From Enterococcus mundtii (GTDB taxonomy: Bacteria; Bacillota; Bacilli; Lactobacillales; Enterococcaceae), in NCBI RefSeq assembly GCF_002947535.1, contig NZ_PUAP01000034.1, forward strand, positions 62,001 through 126,000: a DNA stretch of 64,000 nt. The letters run 5' to 3'. Both the position numbers and the translations under genes were made by a program. The notes beneath the pieces are model-generated. The model was not told the DNA's origin. It made no database searches and worked only from the letters and a program-made list of their open reading frames with translations. Within the stretch, counting starts at the first letter, position 1. Each line of letters opens with the position of its first letter. This document shows, in pieces, positions 18,109-26,302 of this stretch.

Positions 18109-19267
18109 TGCTATCCGTCTCGCCTTCTAAGATTTCTAAGTACTTATTGATTTCTTCCTCATAACTTGTTAGTAATTCTTGCTTCTTCTGACCACTCATT
18201 TTATTGTTTGCTCTCGTTGCATCGTATAGCTTGGTGTAGGCATGTAAAATGTATTGATGATCGCCGATGTTTTGTGCGATATCTAATGATCGGTCAAAAT
18301 TACCCCGCCCGATATAGATCCAGTAGAGCAAGGTATTCTCATTTGATTTTTGGGAAATGTTGTTTAATATCGCTGTTTTTTGCTCATTCGACAAATTATC
18401 TAGCTGTACAGCGCTGACAGCAGCGACATATTGGGCACCAGTAGGAAGATCTTCGGGTTTGTCATCTTTTAATGTGGTCAAGACATTCGCATAATTATTA
18501 GCAATATATTGCGTTTCAGCAGAGCTGATCCGTTCTTGTGCGGGAAGTTTATCAAACGCATAGATGCCTGTCGCAAGCGCTAAACCTATTGTTGTGAGGC
18601 TTAATAAAACCGTTCCCCATTTGAAAACAAAGTAGCTTTTTTTGTTCACCATTTGAATTTCTGATGCACGCTTTGCTTTTTGCTGTACAACTTGTTCACC
18701 AATCATGCGATCGATTTCTGTGACACTGCTTGCTGCTTGGATTCGCTTAGAAAGCTCGTCCTTCAATGTGCCATTTCCTTCAATCAGTTGCTCATAATCG
18801 AACTTAGGATGTAAAATTGTCAGGATCAAGGCACGATATTGCTTCAAAAATTCTTCTTCAGATATTTCATAAGGAACAATGGAATGAGCAAAGCCTCGAT
18901 GTGCTACGATGATTTCTTCTCCAAATAAAAAGAGACTGGCTGGATGAATGAAAGGCTGGATCGGGCTACTTAAAAACTCGGATAAGAAATTGATTTTTTG
19001 TGCAAGTAATAATCGTTGAAAAAGTTCCGTTCGTTTAAGGTATTCTTGCAAAGAATAGATTTGTTTACTTTTCTGGTAGTGTATAACGAGTTTTTCTTCT
19101 GAGGATTCCACAATATGTCCAGGAAGCAAGTGCTTTTTTTGTGTTAAGAATAGTTGATACTGTTCTAAACGATCCAGTTGGTATTGCTTAGCATTCAGTG
19201 TTACTTCTACAGCATCAGTTGTTGTCTCAATGATAATCATCTCAGAAATATCTTTTATGTGGGTCAC
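18095..19267 (-). CDS. essB: T7SSb membrane component EssB
   Basis: This 390-residue protein starts at GTG 19267 (GGAGG upstream) and overlaps esaB by four bases. Residues 1-205 form the cytosolic pseudokinase-like domain of the EssB/YukC family. One transmembrane helix at about 213-238 follows (KWGTVLLSLTTIGLALATG). The rest is the extracellular helical domain, ending in an acidic stretch. EssB is an essential membrane scaffold of the type VIIb channel. Confidence 0.92.
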   Translation of the reverse strand: MTHIKDISEMIIIETTTDAVEVTLNAKQYQLDRLEQYQLFLTQKKHLLPGHIVESSEEKLVIHYQKSKQIYSLQEYLKRTELFQRLLLAQKINFLSEFLSSPIQPFIHPASLFLFGEEIIVAHRGFAHSIVPYEISEEEFLKQYRALILTILHPKFDYEQLIEGNGTLKDELSKRIQAASSVTEIDRMIGEQVVQQKAKRASEIQMVNKKSYFVFKWGTVLLSLTTIGLALATGIYAFDKLPAQERISSAETQYIANNYANVLTTLKDDKPEDLPTGAQYVAAVSAVQLDNLSNEQKTAILNNISQKSNENTLLYWIYIGRGNFDRSLDIAQNIGDHQYILHAYTKLYDATRANNKMSGQKKQELLTSYEEEINKYLEILEGETDSNEAN

Positions 19268-19539
19268 GTTCGTTCCTCCGATTTTTGTCGAGATTCATGG
19301 ATCAGCAAATGATCACCTTCACTTAATGGATAATCTGCCACATATGCCTCTTCCTTTAAGCGGATCGGTTTATTCAACACCACTAAGTCGAACACATCTG
19401 GCAACGATGAACCATTTTGCATGAAAGATGCCTTTAATAATTCTTTTAATCTTGTAACCGTAACTTGGGTCGGGATCTGCAAATCAAAAATTTCTTCTTT
19501 GACTTCTAAGCTGATTCCAATGGCTTGATTTTTTTCCAA
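19264..19539 (-). CDS. esaB: T7SSb ubiquitin-like protein EsaB
   Basis: This 91-residue cytosolic protein has the YukD/EsaB ubiquitin-like fold pattern (ISLEVKEEIFDLQIPTQVTVTRLKELL ..., then LSEGDHLLIHE). The start is TTG at 19539 with AAAGGA ten bases upstream; no ATG is available. The position between essA and essB matches characterised type VIIb operons, where the protein is required for secretion. Confidence 0.9.
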   Translation of the reverse strand: MEKNQAIGISLEVKEEIFDLQIPTQVTVTRLKELLKASFMQNGSSLPDVFDLVVLNKPIRLKEEAYVADYPLSEGDHLLIHESRQKSEERT

Positions 19540-19552
19540 TTACAACAGTCCT

Positions 19553-20038
19553 TTAATCATTTTTGTATTTCTGTTGTGAAAACTTTTTCCCAAAATAGGT
19601 GCCCCCAACAGTCAGTAAGATACTTCCTAGTAGAAGTAAAATCCACAGAACAATTCTCCCCTGAATACTTGTGTGATTTGGGTTATCTGACAACTGATGT
19701 CCTACAGCCATTTGCTCTTCTTTGAATAGTTGGGGGATAATTGTTTGTTCAAAGACCTGGGGCTGAGTGGTTGCTTTTGACACAAAAACTAAGTTCTGAG
19801 CCATAGAGATTTGTTGCCTTTCTTGTTGGACACGCTCTTGATCTAATTTTGTTTTATCTTCTAAAAATAAATCGTGTACTACAAATGTTGTTTCATGGTC
19901 TTCGATGCCTTCTCTTTCTTGGTAGATCACATGGTTATTGATAGTGAGTGTGCCTGCAAAAACTGTGAGATGCGGGATACTTAAACATAGTAAAAGTACC
20001 AACAAAAAGAGAAGCCCTTCTATTTTTTTCTGAACCAT
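19553..20038 (-). CDS. essA: T7SSb membrane component EssA
   Basis: ATG 20038 is preferred: GGAGG lies six bases upstream and it follows the esaA stop codon by 13 bases. Longer in-frame starts at 20059 (ATG) and 20092 (TTG) overlap esaA and lack a ribosome site. The 161-residue product has an N-terminal hydrophobic segment (about 9-27, signal or anchor). A central extracellular domain follows, then a C-terminal transmembrane helix (IVLWILLLLGSILLTVGG) with a Lys-rich cytosolic tail. This is the EssA architecture. Confidence 0.88.
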   Translation of the reverse strand: MVQKKIEGLLFLLVLLLCLSIPHLTVFAGTLTINNHVIYQEREGIEDHETTFVVHDLFLEDKTKLDQERVQQERQQISMAQNLVFVSKATTQPQVFEQTIIPQLFKEEQMAVGHQLSDNPNHTSIQGRIVLWILLLLGSILLTVGGTYFGKKFSQQKYKND

Positions 20039-20051
20039 TTGCTGCCTCCGT

Positions 20052-23000
20052 TTATTCATTTGACCGTTCTTTTTTCTCTTCTGGACGGACAATAAAATTC
20101 AATATCACTCCAAATATAAGGAAGAAAACGAGTATTAAATAACTTCCCCAACCGATGACACCCTCATTCATCAACACAGTAAACCCGTTTTGAATATTCT
20201 GTAAAGGGGACAAACGATAGAGCCATTCCGTTAACGAACCGTTTTTGATCGCTACGCCTAGCAGTGGAGTCAACATGAAGAACAACCCGAAAATCCCGCC
20301 ATATAAATACAACGTGAGTTTTTTGAATTGACGCATGAATCCTAAAAGAATCAATTGACCACTAGCAAAGACTAAAAACGCATAAATGAACCAAATAAAA
20401 GAATGCGCAGCACCTGATACTAGAGTTGTTAAAGTGCTGTAAATAAGTGACAGAACTGACGTTACGCTGAGTACCGCCACCATATTTGGCACGTTTTTCC
20501 ATATACGGTTCGGTGTGACCAACAAATCGGCAGAAGTCACTACACGTTTTTTCATCACGCTAGATAATTGGAAAGATACTAATAAAATCGTTAAGCCACC
20601 GATCAATGTCACGTAGTAAGGAGTCAATGAGCTTTGTCTTGTTTGACCAAAACTCCCTTGTCCTAAAATCGGACTTGCTAGAAAATTAAAGACCTGGGGA
20701 TTATCTGCCCCTCCATTCCTTGTGTTGGACAGGACGCCACTAAATGCTTCTGCGTATGTTTGATTTTCAGAAATAGTTTGTGACGATTCATCAAGAGAGG
20801 TACTTAGATTACTTAAAATAGTGGTAGCATTCTCTTGTACTTCAACGGTCGATTCTTTTAGCTGATCGATCGTCGGAGCGATATCAGTTACTTCTGCCGC
20901 AGATTGACCGGTAACTTCAGCAGCTGTTTTCGAACTTTCCATCAATCCTTGCATCGTTTCGATCAGATTGCCTGTTCGAGTTTCGATCATTGTATATTCA
21001 TTTTCTTTGGGATGTGGGTTTTCTTCTGTGATGACGGATTCTGCTTCTATTTGTGCCGTTTGCTGCCAACTGTCGTATACTGCATGGATCTGTTGATTCG
21101 CAGAAGTAAACCAGTGATTTAGTTTATCAGCTTCTTCTATAAATGTTTGTGGTAGTGTCATCAGTTGCAATGTACCGTACAAGGTTGGCTTTAGCTCCTC
21201 TGTCTCTCTCGTCCCTGCAGAACCAATGACTGCTTGTAAGGCTATGATTTGATTCTCAGTATCGTTATACAATTGATCACCAGTTTTCTTATATTCCTGA
21301 TACAATTGTTCGCTTACCATAGAGGGTTTATCGCTTTCTTGAAGATTGTTGTATAGCCAATAAATCGAACGTGGATCAGCTAATTCAATGAGGGATTTCT
21401 CCATGTTTTCTGGTTGATCGATCATCTGTCGGTATGCGGGTATCGTTATAGAATGGTGAGGTGTGCCAAATAGCGTGACGATTTGTTGTGCCGTGGTACT
21501 CAATAGTTGGAACTGTGTCAGAATTTGTGGCACATCATCGATCAATGGCTGATCCATCGGAAGATAGACTGAGAATTCTCTCGTTTGTTGTACGTGTCCA
21601 TTGATCATCCATGTGTAAAACATTTGATTATATGACGTAGTCTGCTGTTCTGGATTCAACTGCCAATTCAAAGGAATCCCGGCTTCAAAGGTCAATTTAT
21701 CTGGTAATGAAGGATATTTTACATGCTTGTGCTCCTCTTCTTCTGTCTCCTCCTCCGGCTCAATGGGCCAAGGCTGTACGATTGTTAATGAATGGTTTGT
21801 ATCTACTCGGATCGCTGTTTCATAGTTGTAGGGTGCCAGTAACTGATTCAATTGATTTTCCATTTCTGTAAAATCATGTGTTGGCTCAAAAATGATCATC
21901 CCTTGCTGCTCATCTTCTGTTTGTATCAAGAGAAACGTGTCTTGATTTAACTCGATTGACATCTGTTGGTAGATTGTTGGTAAAGGAATAATTGCTTCAT
22001 GTTGCTCTTTCGGTTCAAGATAAGCAAAAGAAGCCTCACTTCCGATTGGTCGATCAAAATCATTGGCATAACGTGTAACAATCGCTAGCTCATCATTGAA
22101 AATTGCAGCCTGATCCTGACTGATCACTGCTTGATTTTGCAATTCAGCTAATAATTGAGCCAAACTGTCAACTGGGATTTGGGGCAACGCCTGCTCTATT
22201 ACTGATTGATATGCCCCATCTAATTTGGGTTCATTACTTTGATTTGTCATCAACTTGATGATCGCGTTTTTGACTTGAGTTTCTGTCGCAGTTTCCGGTG
22301 TACTTGTCGGATCATTATAATACGCATTGGCAATTTGATTTTTTAAATGTTCTAATTGTTCTACCTGACTTTCCAATTCCGTAATTTGTTGTTGGATCTC
22401 TTCAATGCGTGTTTGTTGATTGGTTTGAAACGCTGTTGCCTGAGTCAAGAAATCCCAATAAATACCGAAACTATTTTGTTCATTTGGGGTATAAAAATTG
22501 CTGAACTGAGCTAAAATCGCATCATTGAACAAGTCGTGTTGGTTTCTATAGTCAACCGTTGCGTTCTCCCACTGAGCGGTTAACTGATTTTTTTGTAAGG
22601 CAACTTGTTGATTGAATTGATCGATTGCTTCAGTGATTTTTTCATTCGCTTCTTTTGTGTAGTCAACAATCGTCTCTTGAACATTTTCTGTCTCACTGTG
22701 TGTTTCTTCTAAGCTGGTATTATTGCGCTCCAAAAGAGATTGTACGGAATCGACAAAGGCTTGTTGCTGCGCCTTGAATGTACTGTTTGTTGTATCTAAG
22801 ATACTGGTCGTGTCTAATACACTAGCATAATTGTCGGGAATATTTTTGAATGGCTGGTAGATCGTATTTTCTAGGTTTTGCTGATAGTTACTATGTGTAT
22901 TCGTCATTCTGTTCACGTTTTGTTGTGCTTCAGAAAGATTTCCTACAATACTGGAGAAATACATTTGCACCACACGCTGATTGAAGTTTGTTAAGATCTG

Positions 23001-23441
23001 ATTCACTTGTTCTTCAATCATTTGGTTGGTTATTTCATTTTGCCCATCCCGCACTTGATATTCGATGACTGCTTTTTCTGGATTGATGCTTTGTAAAGAT
23101 AATAGTCTTTCCGAAAAATCTTGAGGGATAATGATTTTGGCATCGAATTGACCGTTCTCGAGCCCTGCTGTTGCAATATTGCGCGTCGTCGTTTCCCAAC
23201 GATTGGTGGAATCTTTATTGATCAGTGTCACAAAATCGGTTCCTAACAAGTACTGCTGACCTTCAAAATCTGCTCCCCGGTCTTCATTCACCAAGACATA
23301 TTGCATTTTTGTCGTCGGACTAGCTGTACTCGTGATGATACTTTCTTCTTTGAATCCAATATACGCAAAGAAAAGAAGCAAAGATAAACTTGCGAAGATT
23401 GCAAGAATAAATGGCTGCTTTTGCTTCATTTTATTTTTCAC
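20052..23441 (-). CDS. esaA: T7SSb membrane protein EsaA (YueB-like)
   Basis: The start is taken as GTG 23441, seven bases after AGGAGG; an in-frame GTG at 23483 is further from any ribosome site. The 1129-residue protein has one transmembrane segment near the N-terminus (about 10-32, FILAIFASLSLLLFFAYIGF). A very large extracellular region follows, rich in Gln and coiled coil, with a long helical stretch around 330-380. About five membrane helices lie in the last 220 residues. This is the EsaA/YueB arrangement; such proteins project through the wall, and YueB is the SPP1 phage receptor. It is the first gene of esaA-essA-esaB-essB-essC, but a terminator-like hairpin separates it from esxA. 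Confidence 0.92.
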   Translation of the reverse strand: MKNKMKQKQPFILAIFASLSLLLFFAYIGFKEESIITSTASPTTKMQYVLVNEDRGADFEGQQYLLGTDFVTLINKDSTNRWETTTRNIATAGLENGQFDAKIIIPQDFSERLLSLQSINPEKAVIEYQVRDGQNEITNQMIEEQVNQILTNFNQRVVQMYFSSIVGNLSEAQQNVNRMTNTHSNYQQNLENTIYQPFKNIPDNYASVLDTTSILDTTNSTFKAQQQAFVDSVQSLLERNNTSLEETHSETENVQETIVDYTKEANEKITEAIDQFNQQVALQKNQLTAQWENATVDYRNQHDLFNDAILAQFSNFYTPNEQNSFGIYWDFLTQATAFQTNQQTRIEEIQQQITELESQVEQLEHLKNQIANAYYNDPTSTPETATETQVKNAIIKLMTNQSNEPKLDGAYQSVIEQALPQIPVDSLAQLLAELQNQAVISQDQAAIFNDELAIVTRYANDFDRPIGSEASFAYLEPKEQHEAIIPLPTIYQQMSIELNQDTFLLIQTEDEQQGMIIFEPTHDFTEMENQLNQLLAPYNYETAIRVDTNHSLTIVQPWPIEPEEETEEEEHKHVKYPSLPDKLTFEAGIPLNWQLNPEQQTTSYNQMFYTWMINGHVQQTREFSVYLPMDQPLIDDVPQILTQFQLLSTTAQQIVTLFGTPHHSITIPAYRQMIDQPENMEKSLIELADPRSIYWLYNNLQESDKPSMVSEQLYQEYKKTGDQLYNDTENQIIALQAVIGSAGTRETEELKPTLYGTLQLMTLPQTFIEEADKLNHWFTSANQQIHAVYDSWQQTAQIEAESVITEENPHPKENEYTMIETRTGNLIETMQGLMESSKTAAEVTGQSAAEVTDIAPTIDQLKESTVEVQENATTILSNLSTSLDESSQTISENQTYAEAFSGVLSNTRNGGADNPQVFNFLASPILGQGSFGQTRQSSLTPYYVTLIGGLTILLVSFQLSSVMKKRVVTSADLLVTPNRIWKNVPNMVAVLSVTSVLSLIYSTLTTLVSGAAHSFIWFIYAFLVFASGQLILLGFMRQFKKLTLYLYGGIFGLFFMLTPLLGVAIKNGSLTEWLYRLSPLQNIQNGFTVLMNEGVIGWGSYLILVFFLIFGVILNFIVRPEEKKERSNE

Positions 23442-23520
23442 ATTGTTCTCCTCCTCCGAAAAAGGGCTTAGGTTAGAAGTCACTTGTACCTGAATAAATG
23501 CTGTAAACAGTCCCTTTAAA

Positions 23521-23604
23521 AATAAGCGTCAAAATCCAAAAATAGCTAGCTGATTTCGGATTTTGACGCTTATTTCATGGCGATGTGCACTTCTGTCATA
23601 TCCT
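23521..23604 (-). terminator. esxA terminator/attenuator formed by a dispersed repeat (copy A)
   Basis: The perfect core AATAAGCGTCAAAATCC pairs with GGATTTTGACGCTTATT around a short loop. On the minus strand it ends CTTATTTTT, a functional-looking terminator between esxA and esaA. The distal flank (minus strand AGGATATGACAGAAGTGCAC) matches the head of the repeat at 56487-56577, so this is a member of the dispersed family. Read-through past it would set the ratio of EsxA to the membrane components. Confidence 0.7.
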
Positions 23605-23714
23605 CTTTTTAGGCTATAGCTGAGATGCTTTGTTGCACATTGTGTTTTGGTGCACATGTGATCAGTTTAAGAAAACCTAGCAAACTGACTTTTTGTTTCT
23701 GTTTAAACATCAAG

Positions 23715-24008
23715 TTAAAATCCAAACGAACCGGCATCTTGACGATCGCGTTCTGCAACCGTATCAGCATACTTGTTCAGCTGTTGATTGATACTTTCAA
23801 GAAGTTCTTCCATTTGGCGGACATTACCTTCTAACTGGTTGTATTGTTCTAAATAAGCTTGAAATGCTTGTCCTTTCCACTGTTGGCTGATTTGTTGGTT
23901 CATTGAATTTACTTTGCGGATCGCTTCTTGAATCTGAGATGCTGCCTGTGAATAAACCTGTGCTTGTGACTTCAGTTGTTCGGGTGTGACTGCAATTACT
24001 CCTGCCAT
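23715..24008 (-). CDS. esxA: WXG100 family secreted protein EsxA
   Basis: This 97-residue helical hairpin protein has the W44-K45-G46 turn (QQWKGQAFQAYLEQY) and a C-terminal helix ending near the YxxxD/E-type signal (YADTVAERD). This is the hallmark of a type VII substrate. Start ATG 24008 follows AGGAGG by seven bases; the in-frame upstream extension has no ribosome site. EsxA is both substrate and structural partner of EssC. It is the first secretion gene, between the Rgg-like regulator and esaA, and has its own terminator, consistent with high expression. Confidence 0.95.
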   Translation of the reverse strand: MAGVIAVTPEQLKSQAQVYSQAASQIQEAIRKVNSMNQQISQQWKGQAFQAYLEQYNQLEGNVRQMEELLESINQQLNKYADTVAERDRQDAGSFGF

Positions 24009-24030
24009 TGTGTAACCTCCTAAAATTTTT

Positions 24031-24069
24031 TTTGACCAGTTAATCATACTTGATTTTCAACCGGTCAAA
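24031..24069 (-). promoter_or_regulatory. Inverted repeat operator candidate upstream of esxA
   Basis: The arms TTTGACCGGTT and AACTGGTCAAA (minus strand; 24069-24059 and 24041-24031) are complementary over 11 bp with one mismatch and are 17 bases apart. A -10-like TATGAT lies between them (24048-24043). No T-run follows, so it reads as a DNA operator rather than a terminator. It is 22 bases before the esxA start and just downstream of the Rgg-like gene, whose product is the obvious candidate ligand. Confidence 0.55.
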
Positions 24070-24157
24070 ATAAAATACGCCGAATAAGGTTGATCTTCGT
24101 CGTATACGCACAATTCTTTTCGTATAGGATTAGTTATTTTAAGATAGCTTACGATCA

Positions 24158-25042
24158 CTAGGTGGGTGGGTGCTCATTCTTGAGTTCAAAATCAACGTGA
24201 TAAGCCTGCTCCACGAAGCGTAACAGTTCGTATTTTTTTTGATATTGTTGCTTTGAATCCAAGTAGCAACTGACTGCTAATGCGTTTTTCACGTGAGACT
24301 TTCCTTTTTCATTTCCCTTGATCATATACCAGACGCCTTGTAAAAACAGTTGCAAGTTACGCTCATAGTATAGTTCTTCTTCAAGGAAATACTCTTCTAA
24401 CTTCGCCCCATATTTCCAAACCAAGCGGAGATCCTGATTTTTAATAAATAGAATGAGGCCATTCGCCAACATGCGAAATGTCTCACTTTGCCCGCTGCGG
24501 TTTTCTTCGTAGACCGCCAAACTAAGAAACGACTTTTCTAAAATCAAATCGATAAATTTAGGATGGAACGCATACATACAGTTAGTAAACAAAAAAATTT
24601 CGTAGCGAGTCCATGTTTGCGCCTTCATTAAATACTGATAAACCTCTGAAGATAGCACATCGATTTTTTCCTCTTTTAATTGAGCAATCATCAAACGACA
24701 AAGACTGATCAGATGACGTTCCCTTTGTGTACTAGGTTCTTCTGTTTCATACAACTTGATAATACTATGTAACTCTAGACTATCTTTTTTTTCAAAAGCG
24801 ACTACCGCTTCTTGCATCAATCGATTGACCTCGGATAAATCATTTGGAAAATTAAATAGCTGCAATTCATCGTAGTCCAAATTTAGTTTTTTCAAAAAAT
24901 AAGTCAACTTACTGACTGTCGTATCTGCTTTATTTTGAATAAAACGTTTGTAAACCGAACGACTAGCTTCCTCTCCGCAAAGTTCTGCGATCGTTATTCC
25001 TTTTTGCTTTCTGACAAATTCAACGATTTCCCATACTTCCAT
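24158..25042 (-). CDS. Rgg/MutR family transcriptional regulator
   Basis: This 294-residue protein starts at ATG 25042 after AGGAG. The N-terminal 60 residues form an XRE-type helix-turn-helix (EIVEFVRKQKGITIAELCGEEASRSVYKRFIQNKADTTVSKL, split here by helix order). The remaining 230 residues form the repetitive helical C-terminal domain of Rgg/MutR proteins, which in streptococci binds short peptide pheromones. It is upstream of and co-oriented with esxA (150-base gap), making it the probable regulator of the secretion operon. I found no convincing small hydrophobic peptide gene next to it. Confidence 0.8.
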   Translation of the reverse strand: MEVWEIVEFVRKQKGITIAELCGEEASRSVYKRFIQNKADTTVSKLTYFLKKLNLDYDELQLFNFPNDLSEVNRLMQEAVVAFEKKDSLELHSIIKLYETEEPSTQRERHLISLCRLMIAQLKEEKIDVLSSEVYQYLMKAQTWTRYEIFLFTNCMYAFHPKFIDLILEKSFLSLAVYEENRSGQSETFRMLANGLILFIKNQDLRLVWKYGAKLEEYFLEEELYYERNLQLFLQGVWYMIKGNEKGKSHVKNALAVSCYLDSKQQYQKKYELLRFVEQAYHVDFELKNEHPPT

Positions 25043-25139
25043 TTTTTCACTCCTGACCTCTTTCACTGAAACTTGAACTCAATGATTCTCAGAAAGAGCT
25101 TCTATGATTGAAATTTGATAAAGCTAAAAATCCCCGTTT

Positions 25140-25169
25140 ATTATAATCTTACCATCATTCTCGTTTGAA
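25140..25169 (-). promoter_or_regulatory. Promoter of the Rgg-like gene
   Basis: On the minus strand, TTCAAA (25169-25164) and a perfect TATAAT (25145-25140) are separated by 18 bases, about 95 bases before the start at 25042. The rest of the 25043-25405 gap is AT-rich and holds only the crt terminator. Confidence 0.55.
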
Positions 25170-25317
25170 TATTACATTTATTTATAATAACTATTGTTTT
25201 TAAATATAAAGACTTTACTAACAAATACAAAAAAACATAATAGAAAAACATTGACGTTATTTATAAGAGCGATAATGATGGAATAATCAATGTATTTTCT
25301 GTTCAAAATGTCATGAT

Positions 25318-25365
25318 AAAAAAAGAATGAGCACTCGCAACGTTACTTTCTGCGAGTGCTCATTC
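25318..25365 (-). terminator. Terminator of the crtN-crtM operon
   Basis: Perfect 15-bp arms GAATGAGCACTCGCA and TGCGAGTGCTCATTC are followed on the minus strand by seven Ts, 40 bases after the crtM stop codon. Confidence 0.9.
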
Positions 25366-25405
25366 CGTTCTATGATGCATCAGATCATCAATGCTATCAT
25401 ACCAA

Positions 25406-26302
25406 TTACAATGTTGATTGCTGTGGACTATTTATTAAGGTTTCTACATATTTTTTTGCTTTTCTCAGCAGTTGGATTTTTCTTATCTGACTGACATAGT
25501 TTTTACGATCTAACATTAAATATTTATTTTCTCTGATTACGCTTAATTGCTCTTTATAGATCATTGCAGCAGCGGTCAATGCGAGTTGACAATTCCGGTC
25601 AATAAATGGCAGCATCGCAAAAGAATCGTCATATTTTTTTTCCGCCTCATTGGCCACCGCTTCCCATAGCTCAATCAGTGACTTCGTAGGTTTAACTCCT
25701 TGTAACATAGCTTCGGTCACACCATGGGCACGCATCATTTCCTTTGGTAAATAAATTCGTCCCATTTTATTATCTTCACCGATATCTCGTAAAATATTCG
25801 TGAGTTGCATCGCTTCACCCAATCGTTTTGCCGGCGACTGGATTTGTTCTGCTTGATCGGATAATAAAGGTAACAACATCAAGCCGACACTACCTGCAAC
25901 ATAGTAACAATATTCTTCTAAGTCAGCCAATGTTTCTGGTTGTGTAAAGACTAAATCTTGCTTTTGTCCTGCGATCATGTCGTAGAACGGAGATAGGGTC
26001 ATAGGATAAACGGAAAAAACAACCGACAAGGCACGCCAAATAGGTTCATCAGGAATTTTACCCATTGAGAAAGCATCTAGTTGGTGTTTTAATGCCAACA
26101 ATTCTTCCTCACTATGCGCTAAGTCAACGGTATCATCTGCCAAGCGACAAAAGGCATAAATGGCATAGACACTTTTTGCTTTTTCTTCAGGAAGTTGAGA
26201 AAACGCTGCGTAAAACGATTTTGAATATTTTTTTATCACAGTTTCACAATAGGCAAAATCGTCTGCGTGTTTTTCAAACAGTTCCTGATTAGTTTTTGTC
26301 AT
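25406..26302 (-). CDS. crtM: Dehydrosqualene (4,4'-diapophytoene) synthase
   Basis: This 298-residue all-helical prenyl synthase has both Asp-rich motifs that bind diphosphate-Mg: DDTVD at 56-60 and DIGED at 173-177, within FCRLADDTVD and LTNILRDIGED. CrtM condenses two farnesyl diphosphates head to head into 4,4'-diapophytoene. Pairing with crtN indicates the C30 pathway rather than phytoene or squalene. It is translated from ATG 26302, 14 bases inside the end of crtN, with GAGGAG upstream. It is cytosolic or membrane-associated. Confidence 0.92.
   Translation of the reverse strand: MTKTNQELFEKHADDFAYCETVIKKYSKSFYAAFSQLPEEKAKSVYAIYAFCRLADDTVDLAHSEEELLALKHQLDAFSMGKIPDEPIWRALSVVFSVYPMTLSPFYDMIAGQKQDLVFTQPETLADLEEYCYYVAGSVGLMLLPLLSDQAEQIQSPAKRLGEAMQLTNILRDIGEDNKMGRIYLPKEMMRAHGVTEAMLQGVKPTKSLIELWEAVANEAEKKYDDSFAMLPFIDRNCQLALTAAAMIYKEQLSVIRENKYLMLDRKNYVSQIRKIQLLRKAKKYVETLINSPQQSTL

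Noticed and set aside
20039-20092. Longer start for essA overlapping esaA
   Set aside because: The TTG at 20092 and the ATG at 20059 have no ribosome site, while ATG 20038 follows GGAGG and gives a normal signal-anchor start.
25043-25405. Short pheromone (SHP-like) gene for the Rgg-like regulator
   Set aside because: No short frame with a ribosome site and a hydrophobic C-terminus was found on either strand; only AT-rich DNA, a promoter and the crt terminator.
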